Source: Neofusicoccum parvum
Taxonomy: Eukaryota; Ascomycota; Dothideomycetes; Botryosphaeriales; Botryosphaeriaceae
Reading direction: 5' to 3'
DNA length: 64,000 nucleotides
NCBI GenBank assembly: GCA_020912385.1
Contig: CP087210.1
Span: forward strand, 1,240,001 to 1,304,000
The position numbers and the translations under genes were made by a program. The notes under the pieces are model-generated. The model saw nothing but the letters and a program-made list of their open reading frames with translations. It ran no database searches and was not told the DNA's origin. The first letter of the stretch is position 1, and each line of letters begins with the position of its first letter. Positions 12,410-22,744 of the stretch are shown piece by piece.

Positions 12410-13775
12410 GGTGGAGGATTCTGTCAGTGCGAACGTTGAGTGAAGGAACGACGTAACAGCAGCAATCGACTTCTATGTATGGCTGCAGTTGTGCTGGCGC
12501 GATACATGTGATGAAACAGGGCAGCCCCGCGGTGCCTCGGCCGCCATGATATCACTCCTCAGGCTTGCTCATCTGAAGGTTAGTGAGTCTCGTCCGCCAT
12601 GCAAAGCCAATAGGCAAAGCAAGTGAGCTCATAGGCCAGGCGACGGGGCTTGGCGAAACCCTACGGCCGTAAAAGGGGCTTTTTCTCCAACCTTCGCTGC
12701 CTGAAGGCAGCAAAATCCGGGGTCATGGTGCGGGTGATGTGGAGCCCACGCGGCGAGGGGATCAAAAAGCTTATTGCCACCAACCTCGGCTCGCCACAGC
12801 CATCCGCACCGCCACTGCCGCTGCAGCTTGCTGCATCTACGGCCGAGTCTGCCGCAACAGGGTCCTTCTCCAGGCAGCAGAATTCTCTGGAATCTGATTG
12901 AGGCTCTGCGGCGACACCATCCATCTGATCTCTCTTCCGGCGACCGGGGTAGCCGTGGGTCGTGGGCAAGCAGCGCATTCCGCACGTGCGGGGAAATGAG
13001 CACTGCCGCAGACGGGGAGATTGAGATTGGCATGTGTCCACAGGCCGCGAGCTCGTGCAAATCGGGACACCGAAGGCAGCAGAATAAAAAGAGTCAAGAT
13101 ACTGGGCGATTACGACGCCCGAAAGCATTCCAAGAAGGCCAAGAGAGACACAAGAGAAAACCGGAACGACGTCTTGAGACCGTCAAAATCATGGCGCGTG
13201 GAGTTTTCAAGCGAGGAGAAATTTGAATCAACCTGCGACAACGCGAATGCTGAGGTGTGGCTGCTGATGCCCGGCGGAGAAACGATGGACGAAGAAATAG
13301 AGTTCTTATGCAGTTGGGCTTTTCTGGATGCCGTGGTTCCGAATGGCGGAGTGACAGGACCGGAGTGAACCGACGCGGATGATGGTGTGAAGCCGGTGCG
13401 GGAGGTGCGACGCGGGGATCCCTGCAGGCCGGCTGATTTCCCAGCCGCGTCTGCACGTGATCTGGTGATGCGGCCGTGCCTTCCCGTCGCGACCGCGTCG
13501 CTCGTTCCGAGACCCACGACTCGCTCGCCTCCTCATGTTCGCTTTCGTCCCTCGCATGCACCGCATCCGGAGCCCCTGCCCGCGGCCTGGAGTCCGACTT
13601 GCAAATACTGCGGCACGCATCCGCGGATCAGGATTTGTCCACGTTTGAGCGCTGCTGGATTGCGCATTACGTCAGGCTTACATCTGCCCCTGTCCTAACA
13701 GAGACTTCTCTTTTCTTTCTCAAAGCGTCTCTCCTCACCCAAGCACGCGTATCCCTGGGTACCGACCTCGTAACC
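12410..13775. other. Divergent intergenic region, no gene seen
   Basis: About 1.37 kb separate the divergent P450 and F-box starts. Overlapping frames of 80-155 codons occur on both strands but have compositionally biased, repetitive sequence and no recognisable motif. The region presumably carries both promoters. The ORF continuous with the F-box gene extends upstream to about 13476, but that extension looks non-coding. Confidence 0.5.
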
Positions 13776-15362
13776 ATGGAGAAGCGAGTGAAGCGAGCAA
13801 ACCTGAAAAGGCGACCGGAATCTCCTTATCCCAAGAAAGACAGCAAACGCGGCAAACCCGAAAGCGCAGCAAACTGTTCGACCAGGATCGCGGTCGTAAT
13901 CAACGACCTTCCAGACGAACTTATTGAGGAAATATTCAAATTAGCAAACGCTTGCGATCCAGGCCTTCTCCCGGTCGAGAAGATCAGGCAGAAGCGAAAG
14001 ACACGTACTCTCTGGAGCGTCTGTTTGGTCTCCAGAAGATTCTACAGGATAGCAGAGCCGCTGCTATACTCCTGGTATGCGGATTATGATTCCATCACAC
14101 GGCGACATTTCCTACGCAAGGTTTCCCAGAGCCCCGACCATGCAGCTCGCGTGCGCAGAATGGTGGTACGACTCGAAGACAACATTTTCGCCACGCATCC
14201 ACACGAAAGTGGAGACCTCGGAGACATTTTCGCCGCCGCCGCAGATGTGAACGACATCCTGTCCAAGGAGAGGTGGCTTGTTGACCTAGCCAGGGGTCGT
14301 TTCGAATCCGAGGCAGCCCTGCTCTTGGCCCAAACACCGAATCTGGAGGAGCTTCATTTCGAGATCGACAAGAGCTTTGGCACATTTTACGGCTGGACTC
14401 ACCGCCTTGCCAAGTGGCTTTCCCAAACCCCCTCCGTAAATGGACACATTACGCCTCTCTCCAAGCTTCAAAGTCTTGTTATGATTACGGAAGGGTACTT
14501 TCAGATGCTTTCTGTGCAGGATTTCTTAGGTTTGCCCTCGCTCCGTAACCTTGAGCTGTGGACGCCTGAGGCATCGGAAGAGGACGCTTGCGACTGGCCT
14601 CAACGTATCTCAAACGTCGAGACGCTCACCATCGGGCCTCGTGTGGTCGGGGAGGAGTTCATTAAGGGCTTGTTGGCGTCCTGCAAAGCCTTGAAATGCT
14701 TCAAGTATGCAATCGGCCGCAACCTCCTCAATCAACGTCAGTGGAAGTGCGAAGCAGTAGACATGGACCGTCTTTACGAAGCGCTACTCCAGCAGAAGGA
14801 CTCGTTGGAGAACCTATGCATCGAGGGAGATCGTGGCCAGCATGTTTTGTCTGAGAGTTTTCACCTCAACCAATTCAGCAAGCTGAAACATCTTACTATC
14901 TCGTTCGCATCCTTTATCGCAATGGGAGGCCCACGGTGGGCTCCCCTCGAGGCTTTGCCAGGTTCTCTCGAGACTCTTCGGCTGAACTGTTTCAAAGAGC
15001 ACTGGCTCACCCTATCCGCATTTCTCTCTGACCTCGTCGACAATTACCGCGAAGAATTCCCTCACATTAAGCTTCTGGTGCTTCTCGTGGATAACTCGGC
15101 TTTCCACTTCATGCGCGACAAGCTTGACTTCCTCCCCAACCGGTTGATCTGGGCTGGCATCGAACTAAGACTGGACGAGAGACCGAAAGGAGACAACTTC
15201 CTGTATCTTCAACCTGAAAAGTTAACACCTGGAACATGCACAGTGATCTCCACCCTTTCGCCGAATGACCTGTCGAGCCCATCAAACTCAGAACGAATGG
15301 TTCGCACTTGGAAGATGGTCCTTCCTGAGCGCTATGATGCGTCAAGCCGAGATTTGACGTGA
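13776..15362 (+). CDS. F-box domain protein
   Basis: A single-exon frame of 528 residues from the ATG at 13776, chosen for its strong AACCATGG context. The frame is open for another 300 bp upstream, but that part reads like leader. After a Lys/Arg-rich start (MEKRVKRANLKRR), residues about 42-95 form an F-box: NDLPDELIEEIFKLA, then WSVCLVSRRFYRIAEPLLY. F-box proteins bind Skp1 and present substrates to SCF ubiquitin ligases. The remaining 430 residues contain spaced leucine-rich stretches (SLRNLELWTPEA, LEALPGSLETLRLN) that suggest an irregular LRR-type fold. Such F-box genes are numerous and fast-evolving in Pezizomycotina, so no specific target can be named. Confidence 0.8.
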   Translation: MEKRVKRANLKRRPESPYPKKDSKRGKPESAANCSTRIAVVINDLPDELIEEIFKLANACDPGLLPVEKIRQKRKTRTLWSVCLVSRRFYRIAEPLLYSWYADYDSITRRHFLRKVSQSPDHAARVRRMVVRLEDNIFATHPHESGDLGDIFAAAADVNDILSKERWLVDLARGRFESEAALLLAQTPNLEELHFEIDKSFGTFYGWTHRLAKWLSQTPSVNGHITPLSKLQSLVMITEGYFQMLSVQDFLGLPSLRNLELWTPEASEEDACDWPQRISNVETLTIGPRVVGEEFIKGLLASCKALKCFKYAIGRNLLNQRQWKCEAVDMDRLYEALLQQKDSLENLCIEGDRGQHVLSESFHLNQFSKLKHLTISFASFIAMGGPRWAPLEALPGSLETLRLNCFKEHWLTLSAFLSDLVDNYREEFPHIKLLVLLVDNSAFHFMRDKLDFLPNRLIWAGIELRLDERPKGDNFLYLQPEKLTPGTCTVISTLSPNDLSSPSNSERMVRTWKMVLPERYDASSRDLT

Positions 15363-16405
15363 ATCAGTGCCGTCGCCGTCCGTTCGAACTTCTCTCGGGA
15401 GCTTGTGGCGAATTGACGCGGTTCGGAGCTGCGCACACTGCGGGGTTTAAATGCATACAAAAGGTCTATACGATTAGGCCGTCTTATAGTCAGACCGGAA
15501 ATAACTGGCATGTTCGAGGTGCCGCTGCATTTTCCTGGTCCTCTCGCCGTGGGGAAGCCCGTGCTAGCCCTTCTTTGGCATCCCGAACCGCGCACGGAAA
15601 CAATCCGCTCAGCATCCCGGGTCGCGGACTGCCGCAAACGGCAATAGAGGCTCCCGTTGCCTCTTCGAGCCAGTGCGCTATCCGTCCCCACACTCCACAC
15701 TCCGCAGCCAAGTTTTGGCTCTGCCCGCGTCTCACCCCACCGCCATCTCCCATCCCCACAAAATCACTGGTATGAGCCGCGTGCCAATGCTGCGGCGCCC
15801 CGCGACACGGCGCAGATCCCGCCCGTCTTGCGCGACACGGCGTCGGCGAACTTACCGCTTACCGACGCCCATTCTGCCTAAATTGCTTGGCCAACGACCA
15901 GCCATCCAACGTCATGCCCGCAGCCTCTCCTTTCGCCGCCAACGGAGCGCCGCTTCGGCAGCTGCGCCGAGATTCGGGACGTCGTCGGTGCAAGGGATCG
16001 TCACCACGCAACGCCTTGTTCGCCGCAAAGCCGGCACTTGTCGAGGCTCACGCTTAGGCTTTCTTGCTACGGCTGCACGTAAGCGCTCACGGCGCTTAAA
16101 CTCCCCGCAAATGCACAGGCGGTGCGGGCGTTCTGGGTGCCGCGCCTGGTCTGCGGCCACACTGCCGGGATGAGCCTTGCGTCGGCACACGCTCGCGCGA
16201 GTGACGTCCATGGCCTGCAGTCCTTGTCCTACCATCGGCACGCTACCCCCCGGTGGGCGGGTGCTGATCTTCGGTATATAGTCTGCATGTCGACCCTTGC
16301 GTTCAACGGCGTGTTTGAGCCTGGCCCTTCTTCTCCGCGGCGTCTTATCCTCATACCCTATTGCTGTCGTGATCCAGACCGACAGTGCGCCGGCGACTTG
16401 TAACC
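15363..16405. other. Intergenic region with promoter of MFS transporter
   Basis: About 1.04 kb between two co-oriented genes. It holds the F-box 3' UTR and the transporter promoter. Short arginine- and proline-rich frames look spurious. A TATA-like element near the right end is listed separately. Confidence 0.5.
16275..16280 (+). promoter_or_regulatory. TATA-like element upstream of MFS transporter
   Basis: TATATA lies 126 bp upstream of the ATG at 16406, in the context TCGGTATATAGTC. The position suits a fungal TATA box, but function is inferred from motif and distance alone. Confidence 0.4.
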
Positions 16406-18345
16406 ATGGTACAGATTGACATGTTCGGTCGCGGCTGGCCGCTGCAGCTTGCCATTACGGCGGCTTGCGCGATGGCATTCATCCTATTCGGTACAGCAAC
16501 CCTCGGCGGCATTTGATCGAGATATTTCCTAACGAAGTATTCAGGTTATGACCAAGGTGTTTTCAGTGGCATTGTCGGCAACGAGCACTTCCTGGATGTC
16601 GTGGACCACCCCAATGACAGTTTACTCGGTATCATCGTCGCCGTCTACAATCTTGGATGCTTCACAGGCTGCATTTGCGCCTTCTGCTTTGGAGAATACC
16701 TCGGTCGTCGGAGGGCTATGTGGGTTGCGATGGCATGGATCATCGTACGCCGCCTCTCGAATTCCTTTATGTGACCAACCAACTAATATTCTACAGGTTG
16801 GTGGTGCCCTTCAGGCATCGGCATACTCGAGGGGGCATATGATTGCTGCTCGCTTCATCACAGGTATCGGAACTGGTCTTGAGACTTCGACGGTCCCGAT
16901 GTACCAGGCCGAGCTCTCCCACGCTCATAACCGAGGCCGTCTCGTCTGCAGTGAGCCTTTGTTCGTCGGCATCGGCATCGTCACGGGTAAGCGATATCCC
17001 CTCTAGACATCCAGTATCGAATGACCACTGACGAGCGCGATAGCGTACTGGTTCGACTACGGCATTAACTTCGTTGGTGGCGAGATTGCTTGGAGACTTC
17101 CTATCGCTTGCCAGATCATCTTCGCTCTCATCGTCGTCGTCCTCGTTTTCGGTCTCCCGGATTCGCCCCGTGACCTCTTCAACAAGGGTAGGCACGATGA
17201 GGCCGTTAAGGTACTTTGCGACGTTTTCGACAAGGAGCCCGACCATCCGTCAATCAGGAAGGAGAAAGCAGAGATCCTACACGCCTTGTCGCTGGAGGGA
17301 GAGTCACAGAAGAGCTGGTTCCATATCTTCCAGCAGGATGAGGTGCAGACCGGCAAGCGTGTCTTGCTGGCGTACGGCATGCAATTCATGAACCAGGTCG
17401 GCGGTATTAACCTGGTAGTGTGAGTCGCTTGGCTTTACTTTCGTTTGATGTTGATACTGACAGGACTACAGTTACTACGTCCCTACCGTTCTTCAGGAGA
17501 ATGTGGGCATGACCCGCAACATGTCCTTGCTGCTTGGTGGAGTGTACGATCTCCCCTTTCCCGTGTGGAGCCTCTAGCTAATAATTCTCTTTAGCATTCA
17601 AATTATGTTCCCTCTCGGATCCATCATCCCGGCTTTGGGTGCCGACAAGCTCGGCCGCCGTCGGCCCATGATGTGGGGCTCATTGGGCCTGGGCATCTGC
17701 ATGATGATGATCTCGATCCTCCTGAGCTTCAAGAACTCCAGCATTGGGGAGCCAACGGCGTCCGCGAGTGTCGCATTCTTCTTTGTTTACATGTTCATCT
17801 TTGGCGCCAGCGTCAATTGCATTCCCTGGGTTTACGTTCCTGGTAAGCTTCAGGTCTTCCGGAGAATATGAGCCGCACCTGCTGACATGTTGAATTTCAG
17901 AAATTCTGCCTCTGAGAGCTAGAGCTCGTGGTACCGCCATCGGCATTTCTTCCAACTGGCTTTGGGTACGTTAATTTCCGCCCTCACGCAACTCAGCTAA
18001 CCTCGTTCTCTCATATAGAACTTCGTCATTGTCATGATTACGCCCATCATCATCAACCGGCTCCAGTGGAAAGCGTACCTGATCTTCATGATCACGAACC
18101 TCCTCTTCGTCCCGCTCGTTTACTTCTGCTACCCGGAGACGGCAATGCTCACGCTTGAGGAAATGGATCTGCTTTACACCACGAAGGGCGAGAGCCCAAT
18201 TAAGATTAGCAAACGCATCAGGCAGGAGAAGAAAATGGGTCTCAGGTCGTTGGAGGCGGGGACATCGTCCAACGAAGAGATCGCCGACGTGGAGAAGCAT
18301 GAGGATCCGACACAGCATCATCACGAGACGGTGGAGGTGAAGTAG
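16406..18345 (+). CDS. MFS sugar transporter
   Basis: Eight exons, 16406-16490, 16545-16744, 16797-16986, 17044-17419, 17472-17543, 17595-17842, 17901-17965 and 18019-18345, give 520 residues with every junction in frame. The ATG has the context TAACCATGG. Sugar porter family signatures are visible: FGYDQGVFSG in TM1, EYLGRRRAMW in the loop 2-3 region, PDSPRDL before the central loop, QVGGINLVVYYVP in TM7, DKLGRRRPM in the loop 8-9, PEILPLRARARGTA, and a C-terminal PETAMLTLEEMD in place of the usual PETKG. About 12 TM segments are expected. It should import a hexose, pentose or disaccharide by proton symport at the plasma membrane. The specificity is not readable. The tail ends in a His-rich stretch (QHHHETVEVK). 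Confidence 0.92.
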
Positions 18346-20309
18346 AGTGAAAATGCTGTTAGAGGACTGCACGAAAGTAGCAAAGATATGTCTACTCATT
18401 AACAGCTTCTGTGCCTAGACAATAATAATCTCTGTCCTATGATGAGTATCATACTCTGGATTTCAACCATATTTCTTTTTCAAATTGAATTTCATAAGAT
18501 GATCTCTACTTACAGTTGCGTTGGACCAACGATTTTCTGTCCAGTAACCCCAAACCCGAAATGAGGCGGCGCCTTGATGAGTGGCGGATTTGATGACCCG
18601 ACAGCGTAGACTAGCAAAGAAGAGGAGGAATCTCACATGCATAGGAACGATGGACTGGCCGCGTAGGACGTGATTATGCAAACGGCCAGGCGTGGTCTGA
18701 GGCTGGCGTCATAGGTGAGAGGAGAAGTGTAACTGTCTTAAACAAGAGCAGGCGGATTGCTCATTTGCGAAACCCACATGTAGCCTTCCCTGATGCCTTA
18801 GAAGCTATCACGAAGCAAGTTCGTTTTGTGTCTGGTCGTTCTGATCCCTTTGGCGGCCAATGGAAAGGTGCTGAGACACTACAATCCTTCTGTTATCCAG
18901 CAATTTGTAAGAGAAGCAAAATTTAGTGCAAGTCTCCAAGCTTGTCGCCGGAGAGGAGATAACGACGCGTAGGAAGGATCACATATAAGAGGTACCAACA
19001 ACAGCCGCTGACGCGCTTGTCTACCAGAATGCAGCTCAGCTGAGAAGGCGCCGTGCTCACGCCCAACGATTACATGTCAAACATGAAATTCCGCCGAGCA
19101 CGCCACGATTTACCAAGACAACCTTATCCGAACAGCAAATTCAAGGCGAGGTTCGTTTCATGTCTCCAGCCCGTCAAGACTAGCACCGGTCTGAGGTAAG
19201 CATGCCAGTGCCCATGTTGGACAAAGCGGAGAAAATCGGAAGATTCCCGTGTTTTCTGGCGTAGCGGCCTGTTTGAAGACAGCTTGTTGCGAGGCGACAT
19301 GGCTTTGGGATAAAGAATGTGTTGGCTGAGGACGCAGGCGGTTCTCTTAGAGTAAGCCATGTGCCACCTCTGCACTGCCCGCTCTGGCCTGAAGTGGCAA
19401 TATTTTTGGGCTCTTAAGGCGCGGCGGTAAGTGGTCGGTTAGTTGGCAGAAACAAAGGATCGCATCCCGTGTGCATCGGTCGTGTTCGGAAGGAGCATGT
19501 GCGTGGAAGGGCCGGCTTAAAAGAGATTGGAGCATGGGCGGGACCAGGGCCATGACTTGAATGTCATGCCATGTCCGAGGAAGCGAAGTCCAGCGGCGGG
19601 CCGGCCTCCACATCGAGGAGGCGACGTTTTGAGTGACGACAGCTGTGCCGCGCCCTACATATATTTGCCAGAAAGCCACGGCGGTGCGGGGAAGCCGCGG
19701 CGTCACAGGGTGCAGATCAGCAGCGAGCGACAGGGCGGCCTTCCTGTTCGCGACAGGCACGCGAGAAAACTCAAAACACGCCGCAGCGGCGCTGACGGCG
19801 CGTTTCGTGAGGCCGTTGCTGCGCCGCGCATGATTCGCCGCGGCCGCCAGTTTCAGTTTCACAGCCGCCGCCCGCCCGCCAATCGCCTGCCGAAAGCTTG
19901 ACTTTTGCTGCTCCCCTGCCCGTGCTAACGCCCTCATTTACCAGACGCGGGCCCTCCTCTTGACAAGGCGCGGCGGCTGTGGCAGCTGTGGCCCAGCGCA
20001 GCGCGGCCCGAGTCATAATGCAAACTGTATATAGCACTGCGCCGGGGGCCACAGTAGGCACGACCCCAACTTTAAAGCCTCCTCTACCCCAGGGCAGCCG
20101 TCGTTTCCTTCTTGTTCTCCCCACTCGGCGGAAAACAATGCCAAGGGTCTCACCACCCATCCATTCACTCCTTCTTCACCTGTAGCCATCTGCCTAGGCC
20201 GGATCGCTCTTTCCTTCTCTGCCCGCTTCGCTTTGACTTTTCCCTTCTTCCCAGTCTGCGACTACCCACCACCTTTCTTCCTGTACATTTTCTCTTCTCG
20301 ACATCCAAG
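18346..20309. other. Intergenic region, no gene seen
   Basis: About 1.96 kb between two plus-strand genes. The first part (18350-19150) is the transporter 3' flank with mixed composition. The second part (19400-20310) is GC-rich and then strongly pyrimidine-rich just before the GH76 start. Frames up to 196 codons occur here on the minus strand but lack recognisable sequence. Confidence 0.5.
20028..20033 (+). promoter_or_regulatory. TATA-like element and pyrimidine-rich leader of GH76 gene
   Basis: TATATA sits about 280 bp before the ATG at 20310. It is followed from about 20160 by a CT-rich stretch (including TCTTTCCTTCTCTGCCCGC). This arrangement is typical of well-expressed fungal promoters. 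Assigned by motif and position only. Confidence 0.4.
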
Positions 20310-21817
20310 ATGATGAACAACTTCTGGCAGTGCGCCTTGACGGCAGCTGTCGCGCTCACTCCCCTCGCCAACGCCATCGGCATCGCTCTCACTGTCGATG
20401 ACACTGGTAAGACCGGACTTTCTCCCAAGCATAGCACCAGCTCTGACCGCAGTCCGCAGCCTCGATCAAGGCCGGCGCCGCCATCGCCGCCAACGGCCTC
20501 ATGAAGCTGTACGTCAACAACGCCACGGGCATCGACCCGATCAAGGTCGGCACCTTCGACAAGCCCATCTACTGGTGGGAAGCCGGCGCAGTCTGGGGCG
20601 GGCTGGTCGACTACTGGTCGTACACGGGCGACGCCAGCTACGTCTCAACGACCACGGAAGCACTCCTCGCGCAAAAGGGCCCGGCCAACGACTTCATGAA
20701 CGTCGAATGGGAGAAGGAGCTCGGCAACGACGACCAGGTGTTCTGGGCGCTGGCAGCCATGTCGGCGGCAGAGCAGAACTTCCCCGCCGCGGACGTGACC
20801 TGGCTTGAGCTGGCAGTCAACGCCTTCAACACCCAGATCGCGCGGTGGGACACGGCGACGTGCAACGGCGGGCTGCGGTGGCAGATCTACTCGTCCAACA
20901 ACGGGTACACGTACAAGAACAGCATCTCCAACGGCGGGCTGTTCCAGCTGTCGGCGCGCCTCGCCCGCTACACCGGCAACGCGACGTACACGGAGTGGGC
21001 GACCAAGGTGTGGGACTGGAGCGTCGGCGTCGGCGCCATCGACGCCAAGTACAACATCTTCGACGGCGCCGGCGTCGACCAGAACTGCACGCAGTTCGAC
21101 AAGACGCAGTGGAGCTACAACGTCGCCATGTATTTGTACGGCGCCGCTGCCATGTACAACACCACGTCGGGCGCCGAGCCGTGGGCCACGCACACCAAGG
21201 GCCTGCTCGACAACGCGAAGATCTTCTTCGGTCCCGCCGACAACTCGTCCCAGATCGCGTACGAACCCGCCTGCGAGCTCATCGACACCTGCAACACCGA
21301 CCAGCTCTCCTTCAAGGCCTACCTGGCGCGCTGGATGGCCAAGACGAGCGTGCTCGCGCCCGCCATCGACAACGGCCAGGTCATGCCGCTGCTGCGTGCG
21401 TCGGCGCTCGGCGCGGCGACGGCGTGCTCGGGCGAGGCCGACGGCACGAGCTGCGGCTACCGCTGGTACATTGGCGGGTACGACGGCAAGGTGGGCGTTG
21501 GCCCGCAGCTCGCAGCCATGGAGGTCATCCAGGCGCTGCTGATCGGCCAGGCGCCCGCGCCCGCGACGCAGCAGAGCGCGCACGGCGGCACCACTCCGCA
21601 GCCGTCGACGCCTGTGGCCACGCCTGCGCCGACGACGCTGCTGACCTCGACCGTTCCTTCGTCGACGACGACGGCCGCGCCCGTGACGACGCCCGCACCG
21701 ACCACCGCCACGACCGCGGCCACCTCGGCCATCAACACGGCCGCCGCCATGTCGAACTTGATTCGCGCGATCGCGGGGGCGGCGGCAAAGGCGCAGCCGG
21801 CCGATGCCATGTTCTGA
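20310..21817 (+). CDS. GH76 family protein, Dfg5/Dcw1-like cell-wall enzyme
   Basis: Exons 20310-20406 and 20460-21817 give 484 residues. Of two possible acceptors 7 nt apart, only the second (exon from 20460) keeps frame. A secretion signal is clear (residues 1-22, ending LANAIG). The GH76 body follows, with YWWEAGAVWGGLVDYW and the family's acidic pair NDDQVFWA at Asp123/Asp124. Dfg5/Dcw1 proteins of ascomycetes are GPI-anchored alpha-mannan-processing enzymes thought to transfer GPI proteins to the wall glucan. After about residue 420 comes a Thr/Pro/Ala-rich O-glycosylation-type region. The extreme C-terminus is Ala-rich and only weakly hydrophobic (ending AKAQPADAMF), so a GPI signal is not obvious. 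It may be secreted or wall-retained. The GC-rich third positions create a 432-residue antisense shadow frame. Confidence 0.9.
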
Positions 21818-22744
21818 GCGGGGCGACAGCTTTTGGGTCGATCTCCCTTTTTGTCGAGAGCTCCTTCTTGCATACAGAGCGTTCTTGCATACCAACGACG
21901 ATAATGACTTAAAGAAGTAAATAAATATACAGACAGCACACACGATTGGATGGACTTTTGGTTCGATTCAGTTGGAAAAAGACAAATACGAATATAGTTT
22001 CGGAAAGAAGAGGTGTTGAACATGCCAGCACAGTTGGTCGTGAAAGAACTGAACAGCTTCAACTCGCCTTAGGGCAATCGGAGCATTCGTTCGGATGCAG
22101 AAGTACGTGAATTTTTTAATACCAAATCCATCCGGGTGAATGCTTCAACTACCCATATAGGTGCTTTGCTTCCCTCACGCGTTCCGCCAGTTGCGTTCAC
22201 CGCTCCATGTGCGTGTAGGGCCAGTTCTTTCGAGATCCACTGTGCCGGCGCTGCTACGAGCCTGGGGTATACTGTTGTGATAAAAGAAGTTGCGCTCTCC
22301 ACGCCGGCATCCGCGGAGGCTCTAAAGGTTAAAGTTTGGAAGTCTTTCAGAAAAAAAATCAAAAAAAGTAATGCAGACAACCCGATCAGATGTTGACTAA
22401 CAGGCCTTCGACGCCCAACAGCCGGTCTATGAGAAGCGAAGATGGAAAGCTCCTGGAAGTGAAGAATCCCAACGGAGAAAGCAGGGGATATTGAGAAAAA
22501 AGCTGCCTCCCAGAGAAAAGAAGAAGAATAGAACAAAATCAACGCCCTTCGCGCCTCCCTGAATGCTGGTGCGGTAATGGTTTTCCAGGTCGATAGATTA
22601 TACTTCGGAAATATAAAACAAAACATGCGTACCATCCGAGCCTGCGGGCACAGTTCGTGATTCCCATGGCATGGTCGTGAGGTTCGGTATGAAGTTAAAA
22701 CAACAGACGGGGCGGTTGGTGTATACATTATATTGTAAGGGGTT
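21818..22744. other. Convergent 3' intergenic region
   Basis: About 930 bp between the stops of the GH76 gene (plus) and the Usp1-type gene (minus). It is AT-rich and holds inverted-repeat copy A, listed separately. No coding frame is credible. Confidence 0.6.
22072..22166. repeat. Dispersed inverted-repeat element, copy A
   Basis: The left arm reads GGGCAATCGGAGCATTCG at 22072. The right arm, on the other strand, reads GGGTAGTTGAAGCATTCA. The same pattern recurs at 33102 and 63087. Copies A and B also share the core GATGCAGAAGTAC / GGTGTAGAAGTAC. The size of about 95 bp and the intergenic location are MITE-like, but no transposase is in the window. Confidence 0.6.

Noticed and set aside
20645..21943. 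432-codon antisense frame over the GH76 gene
   Set aside because: Arg/Gly/Val-dominated sequence produced by high GC in third codon positions of the sense gene. No family features.
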